This document shows, piece by piece, positions 60,396-64,000 of a stretch of DNA of 64,000 nt; positions within the stretch are counted from its first letter, which is position 1, and every line of letters starts with the position of its first letter. Below the pieces are notes generated by a model that saw nothing but the letters and a program-made list of their open reading frames with translations, had not been told where the DNA came from and ran no database searches. The stretch is taken from the NCBI RefSeq assembly GCF_041240605.1, contig NZ_CP162487.1:4657001-4721000 (forward strand), written 5' to 3'. Position numbers and translations under genes: made by a program. The stretch comes from Xanthomonas sp. DAR 80977. Lineage in GTDB: Bacteria; Pseudomonadota; Gammaproteobacteria; Xanthomonadales; Xanthomonadaceae.

Positions 60396-61307
60396 TCACA
60401 CCCAGCCGCGGCGGCGGAACCAGGCCAGCGGCAGCACCACGCTCAGCGCGATCACGCCCAGCGCCCAGTAGTAGGCGTCGTGCCATTTGAGCTCGGGCAT
60501 GTGCGCGAAGTTCATGCCCCAGATGCCGACCAGCACGGTCGGCGGGATGCCCACCACCGACGCCACCGCCATCACCTTCATCACGTTGTTCTGGTCCATG
60601 TTGATCATGCCCAGCACGCTGTCGAGCAGGAACTCGACGCGGTCGTCCAGGTGCTGCTCGAATTCGCCCAGGGTGACCAGGTCCTTGTGCAGCAGGCCGA
60701 TGCGTTTGGCCGCCCCCTCGCCGAACCAGTCCGGCGCGGCGCCGTCCAGGTAGGTGGCCAGGCGCAGCAGGCCCTGGCCGGCGTTGTGCATGCCGCCCAG
60801 GCGCCGGCCCATGCCGCCGACCGCATGCAGCATCCGCTCCAGGTCGCGCGACTTGTGCGGTTCGTCGAAGGCCACGCGGGTGGTCTCGGTGATCTCCGCC
60901 TCCAGCGCTTCCAGCCGGTCCGCCAGGCGCCCGACCATCTGGTCGAGCAGGCGCAGCAACAGATCGTCGCTGCTGCGGCACGGCGTCTTCTCCAGTTGCG
61001 CGGCCACCGCCTCCAGCGAGCCCATGCGCTGCTCGCGCTGGGTCACCAGCATCCGCGGCGACAGCGCGAAACCCAGCGGCGCGGTCGGGCCGTCGTCGTC
61101 CTGGAAGCGCGGCACGTTGAGGAACAGCACGTCGCCCTCGATGCGCACCCGGCTGCTGAACTCGATCTCGCCGATCGCCGCGTGCGTGGGCAAGGCGAAC
61201 CCCACGTTGCGTTCGGCCTCGGCCAGGTCCTCGCGGCTGGGCTGGCACAGGTCCACCCAACAGAACGGCTGGGCGGACGTTCCGGCGATGCGGTGGATCG
61301 TGATCAT
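60396..61307 (-). CDS. corA: CorA family magnesium/cobalt (or zinc) transporter
   Basis: A 303-residue CorA-type channel. The N-terminal cytoplasmic domain (1-235) is helical, ending in the long stalk helix, and two C-terminal helices (about 240-262 and 277-297) flank the GMN selectivity motif in IWGMNFAHMPE. Forms a pentamer in the inner membrane. The loop after GMN (AHMPEL) is acidic and typical of Mg transport; ZntB-like zinc transport cannot be excluded. Start chosen at MITIHRIAG; upstream frame extensions are GC artefacts. Confidence 0.88.
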   Translation of the reverse strand: MITIHRIAGTSAQPFCWVDLCQPSREDLAEAERNVGFALPTHAAIGEIEFSSRVRIEGDVLFLNVPRFQDDDGPTAPLGFALSPRMLVTQREQRMGSLEAVAAQLEKTPCRSSDDLLLRLLDQMVGRLADRLEALEAEITETTRVAFDEPHKSRDLERMLHAVGGMGRRLGGMHNAGQGLLRLATYLDGAAPDWFGEGAAKRIGLLHKDLVTLGEFEQHLDDRVEFLLDSVLGMINMDQNNVMKVMAVASVVGIPPTVLVGIWGMNFAHMPELKWHDAYYWALGVIALSVVLPLAWFRRRGWV

Positions 61308-61463
61308 CGGGATCGGCTTCGTGGCGGGAGGGCGCGAGCATCCTCCGCCGCGGCTGAAGCACGCGTCAACGGCGCAGGCGAGCGCCGCGGCAGCCAACGC
61401 CACGACACTGCGCCGACCAGCGCCGTCGCCGCGCGACGCCGGCCCACGCCGCGCTGGCGGACA

Positions 61464-62855
61464 TCAGGCGCGCACGCCACCGCGGCGCTTCAACGCATAG
61501 CCGATGCCCAGGATCAGGAACCAGACCGGGCTGGCCAGCAACGCCTGCCGGGTGTCGGCCTGCAGGGTCAGCAGCGCCAGCACGAAGGCGAAGAACGCCA
61601 GGCACACGTAGCACATGAGCACGCCGCCTGGCATCTTGAACGCCGAGGCCGCGTGCAGCTGCGGGCGCTTGCGCCGGTAGGCGATGTACGCGCACAGGAT
61701 CAGCGACCAGACGAACATGAACAGCACCGCGGCCAGCGTGGTGACCAGGGTGAAGGCGGTGACCAGGTTCGGGATCAGGTACACCAGCAGCGTGCCGCCG
61801 AGCAGGCAGGCGCAGGAGAACAGCAGGCCGCGCGCCGGCACCGCCGCGCGCGACAGCCGGGCGAAGCCGCGCGGCGCGTGCCGCTCTTCGGCCAGGCCGT
61901 ACAGCATGCGGCTGGTGGAGAAGATGCCGCTGTTGGCCGACGAAGTCGCCGAGGTCAGCACCACGAAATTGATCAGGCTGGCCGCGGCCGGCACCCCGGC
62001 CAGCACGAACAGCTCCACGAACGGGCTCTTGCCCGGCACCACCTCGCGCCACGGCGTCACCGCCATGATCGCCACCAGCGCCAGCACGTAGAACACCAGG
62101 ATCCGCACCGGGATCGAGTTGATCGCCTTGGGCAGGTTGCGGCGCGGGTCGGCGGTCTCGGCGGCGGTGGTGCCGACCAGTTCGATGCCGACGAAGGCGA
62201 ACACCGCGATCTGGAAGCCGGCGAAGAAACCGCCGATGCCCATCGGGAACATGCCGCCGTCGTTCCACAGGTTGGCCAGCGAGGCCACATGCCCCGACGG
62301 CGACTGGAAGCCCCAGGCCACCAGCCCGGCGCCGGTGAGGATCAGCGCGCAGATGGCCACGATCTTGATCAGCGCGAACCAGAATTCCATTTCGCCGAAC
62401 AGCTTCACCGTCACCAGGTTCAGGCTCAGCAGCAACAGCACGCACAGCATCGCCGGGATCCACGGCGCCAGGCCGGGGAACCAGAACTGCGCATAGGCGG
62501 CGATCGCGATCACGTCGGCGATGGCGGTGATGATCCAGCAGAACCAGTAGGTCCAGCCGCAGAAGAACCCGGCCCAGGGCCCGAGCAGGTCGGTGGAGAA
62601 GTCGATGAACGACTTGTACTCCAGGTTCGACAGCAGCAGTTCGCCCATCGCGCGCATCACGAAGAACAGCATCACACCGATGATCAGGTACACGAACAGG
62701 ATCGACGGTCCGGCCAGGCTGATGGTCTTGCCCGAGCCCATGAACAGGCCGGTGCCGATGGCGCCGCCGATCGCGATCAGCTGCAGGTGGCGGTTGGACA
62801 GGCTGCGCTTGAGGTGGTCGGGCTGGGCGGACGGTTCGGACATGGGCGCGGCCAT
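61464..62855 (-). CDS. cycA: D-serine/D-alanine/glycine permease (CycA)
   Basis: A 463-residue APC-superfamily permease with twelve helices, matching E. coli CycA from NRHLQLIAIGGAIGTGLFMG to the C-terminus, e.g. GPWAGFFCGWTYWFCW, FAGFQIAVFAFVGIELVG and TSATSSANSGIFSTSRML. It imports D-Ala, D-Ser, Gly and related compounds with protons. Three ATGs within 36 bases are possible starts; the middle one gives an N-terminus of usual length. Neighbours do not point to a linked pathway, though a D-amino-acid-oxidase-like protein is encoded in the same window. Confidence 0.92.
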   Translation of the reverse strand: MAAPMSEPSAQPDHLKRSLSNRHLQLIAIGGAIGTGLFMGSGKTISLAGPSILFVYLIIGVMLFFVMRAMGELLLSNLEYKSFIDFSTDLLGPWAGFFCGWTYWFCWIITAIADVIAIAAYAQFWFPGLAPWIPAMLCVLLLLSLNLVTVKLFGEMEFWFALIKIVAICALILTGAGLVAWGFQSPSGHVASLANLWNDGGMFPMGIGGFFAGFQIAVFAFVGIELVGTTAAETADPRRNLPKAINSIPVRILVFYVLALVAIMAVTPWREVVPGKSPFVELFVLAGVPAAASLINFVVLTSATSSANSGIFSTSRMLYGLAEERHAPRGFARLSRAAVPARGLLFSCACLLGGTLLVYLIPNLVTAFTLVTTLAAVLFMFVWSLILCAYIAYRRKRPQLHAASAFKMPGGVLMCYVCLAFFAFVLALLTLQADTRQALLASPVWFLILGIGYALKRRGGVRA

Positions 62856-62991
62856 CGGCGGGGGAGAATCCGACAACATAGTTGACCCGGCCGACGTCCG
62901 CCAGTAGCGGCGCGGTGACTGGCTGCGCACAGCGGCAACCGCGGCGGGACGCGGCCATGCCGCGCGCAACGCCCCGCCGCGGCAGCCCCGA

Positions 62992-63339
62992 TCAGGCCGG
63001 CGTGGCGCCCTGGCCCAGCGCCACGAAACTGAAGTCGCGATCGGATTGCGCACCGTTGCCGTCGCCGGTCTTGATCAGCACCTGCCGCGCGTCGATGCGG
63101 ATGATGACCGCGTTGTCGCGGGTGTCGCCGTCGCCGCCGTAGATCTGGGTGATGGCGGCGCCACCCAGGGTCTCGAACGCCGGCTGGAACGACAGCAGAT
63201 AGTGTCCGGTGCCGGTCCGCGCCACCGAGAAGCCGCTGCCGTTGCGGATCTGGCCATTGCCGGCCACCACGCCGGCCACCACGCGGCCCGACGGCCCCTG
63301 GCCGAAGCCGATCGCCTCGCCCGCCAATTCGTTGATCAT
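62992..63339 (-). CDS. Hypothetical 115-residue protein
   Basis: A Gly-rich, beta-rich small protein (ARTGTGHYLLSFQPAFETLG, then AITQIYGGDGDTRDNAVIIR) without signal peptide or membrane helix. It resembles short beta-sandwich or phage-tail-like modules in pattern only. A GGAG nine bases before the ATG supports it. Function unknown. Confidence 0.6.
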   Translation of the reverse strand: MINELAGEAIGFGQGPSGRVVAGVVAGNGQIRNGSGFSVARTGTGHYLLSFQPAFETLGGAAITQIYGGDGDTRDNAVIIRIDARQVLIKTGDGNGAQSDRDFSFVALGQGATPA

Positions 63340-63541
63340 GAAGAATCTCCAGGTTCGATGGAAGAAAGGAACCGGCGCCGTGCGCCATGCCGTGCCTCGT
63401 CCGTGAGAGGCCAGCATCGGCACGGCGCGGATGGCACGCCATCGGAGATTTGCTGATCGCGCGCGGCCTGCGCACTGAGGCGCACGGCGGACAGCCGCAG
63501 CGGAGCGAACGCCAGCGCAGGCCGCGCTTGGCGCCGGCGGC

Positions 63542-64000
63542 TCACACGATCTTGGTGCGCCGCCACCACTGCGTGACTTTTTCCTCGCGCACCAGGGTGA
63601 ACAGCCCGGCGCCCAGGATCAAGGCGATGCCCACCGCCATCGGCCAGTCCAGATGGTCGTGGAACAGCCAGTAGCCGAAGCCGATCGCCCACAGCATCTG
63701 GCTGTACTGGGTCGGCGCCACCGCGCTGACCGGCGCCAGCCGCGACGCGTACATCAGGAAGATCGCCGCCAGCCCGGCGAGCAGCCCATAGCCGGCCAGC
63801 AGCACCCATTGCTGCCAGGTCGGCCACACGAAGGTCGGCAGCATCAGCAACGCGCCCATCAGCAGCGGGCCGAGCACGCCGGCGCCGTACAGGGTCAGGC
63901 GCTTCTCGCCCGGCCCGGCCATGCGCAGGCTGATCACCGACACCGCCCCGACCAGGCCGCAGACGATGGCCGCCACATGGCCCTCGCCCAGGTGGCGGAA
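63542..64000 (-). CDS. EamA/DMT family transporter, C-terminal part (cut by window edge)
   Basis: The 3' part of a drug/metabolite transporter gene: 152 codons are visible with five hydrophobic segments and the EamA-type stretch LAPVSAVAPTQYSQMLWAIG. The frame is open to the right edge, so the start and N-terminal EamA repeat are outside the window. DMT proteins of this kind export amino acids or metabolites. The gene ends 203 bp from the hypothetical gene downstream. Confidence 0.8.
   Translation of the reverse strand, partial: FRHLGEGHVAAIVCGLVGAVSVISLRMAGPGEKRLTLYGAGVLGPLLMGALLMLPTFVWPTWQQWVLLAGYGLLAGLAAIFLMYASRLAPVSAVAPTQYSQMLWAIGFGYWLFHDHLDWPMAVGIALILGAGLFTLVREEKVTQWWRRTKIV

Overview
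The window is a very GC-rich (about 69-70% by eye) chromosomal segment, almost fully coding, from a gammaproteobacterium of the Xanthomonadaceae, most likely Xanthomonas. The main pointers are a GH5 endoglucanase with a Pro-Thr linker and C-terminal CBM2 that closely resembles engXCA of X. campestris, the short interspersed palindromes typical of Xanthomonas and Stenotrophomonas, and a rich c-di-GMP gene content. The high GC suggests the early-branching X. sacchari-type group, but this is inference. I saw no rRNA, tRNA, CRISPR array, IS element or prophage.

Left part (0-9 kb): a radical SAM DNA-repair-type protein, an extradiol (DODA-type) dioxygenase divergent from a LysR regulator, a flavodoxin-like protein, a second LysR gene divergent from an aldo/keto reductase, a second aldo/keto reductase with a striking upstream element, a family 2 glycosyltransferase and an acetyltransferase.

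9.3-17.1 kb: a five-gene operon with 1-bp gaps or 4-8 bp overlaps encodes a KAS III-like ketosynthase, an NAD-dependent 3beta-HSD/epimerase-type reductase, a metallo-beta-lactamase-fold hydrolase, an ATP-grasp ligase and a GNAT/FemAB-like acyltransferase. A diguanylate cyclase and a Rieske oxygenase follow. I do not recognise the pathway; it looks like a small uncharacterised biosynthetic cluster and is the best candidate for an undescribed system.

17-29.5 kb: a PAS/GGDEF(degenerate)/EAL protein, then a nine-gene operon for a modified surface glycan: two polytopic membrane proteins, WbqC, a polyprenyl-phosphate-type glycosyltransferase, a methyltransferase, a left-handed beta-helix acyltransferase, an SMR-like membrane protein, a WecE/RffA aminotransferase and a beta-propeller glycosidase-like protein.

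29.5-42 kb: an MpaB-type oxygenase, a LytS/LytTR two-component pair, a cyclase-family protein, a Tat-exported FAD oxidoreductase, a tandem pair of degenerate type II dehydroquinase-like proteins plus a 72-aa protein, an APC permease and an M28 peptidase. A three-unit repeat array (about 115-bp period) lies at 31.5-31.85 kb.

42.5-64 kb: endoglucanase, M16 peptidase, GAF protein, DUF72 protein, trehalase, an AIM24-family gene whose 3' end has been tandemly duplicated into decaying copies, a lytic transglycosylase, a PheC-like dehydratase, an NHL-repeat/M23 fusion, KptA, an AraC (YqhC-like) regulator, CorA, CycA and the 3' part of an EamA transporter. The region divergent from the AraC gene carries the same 42-bp element found 53 kb away upstream of the second aldo/keto reductase, linking that regulator to two targets.
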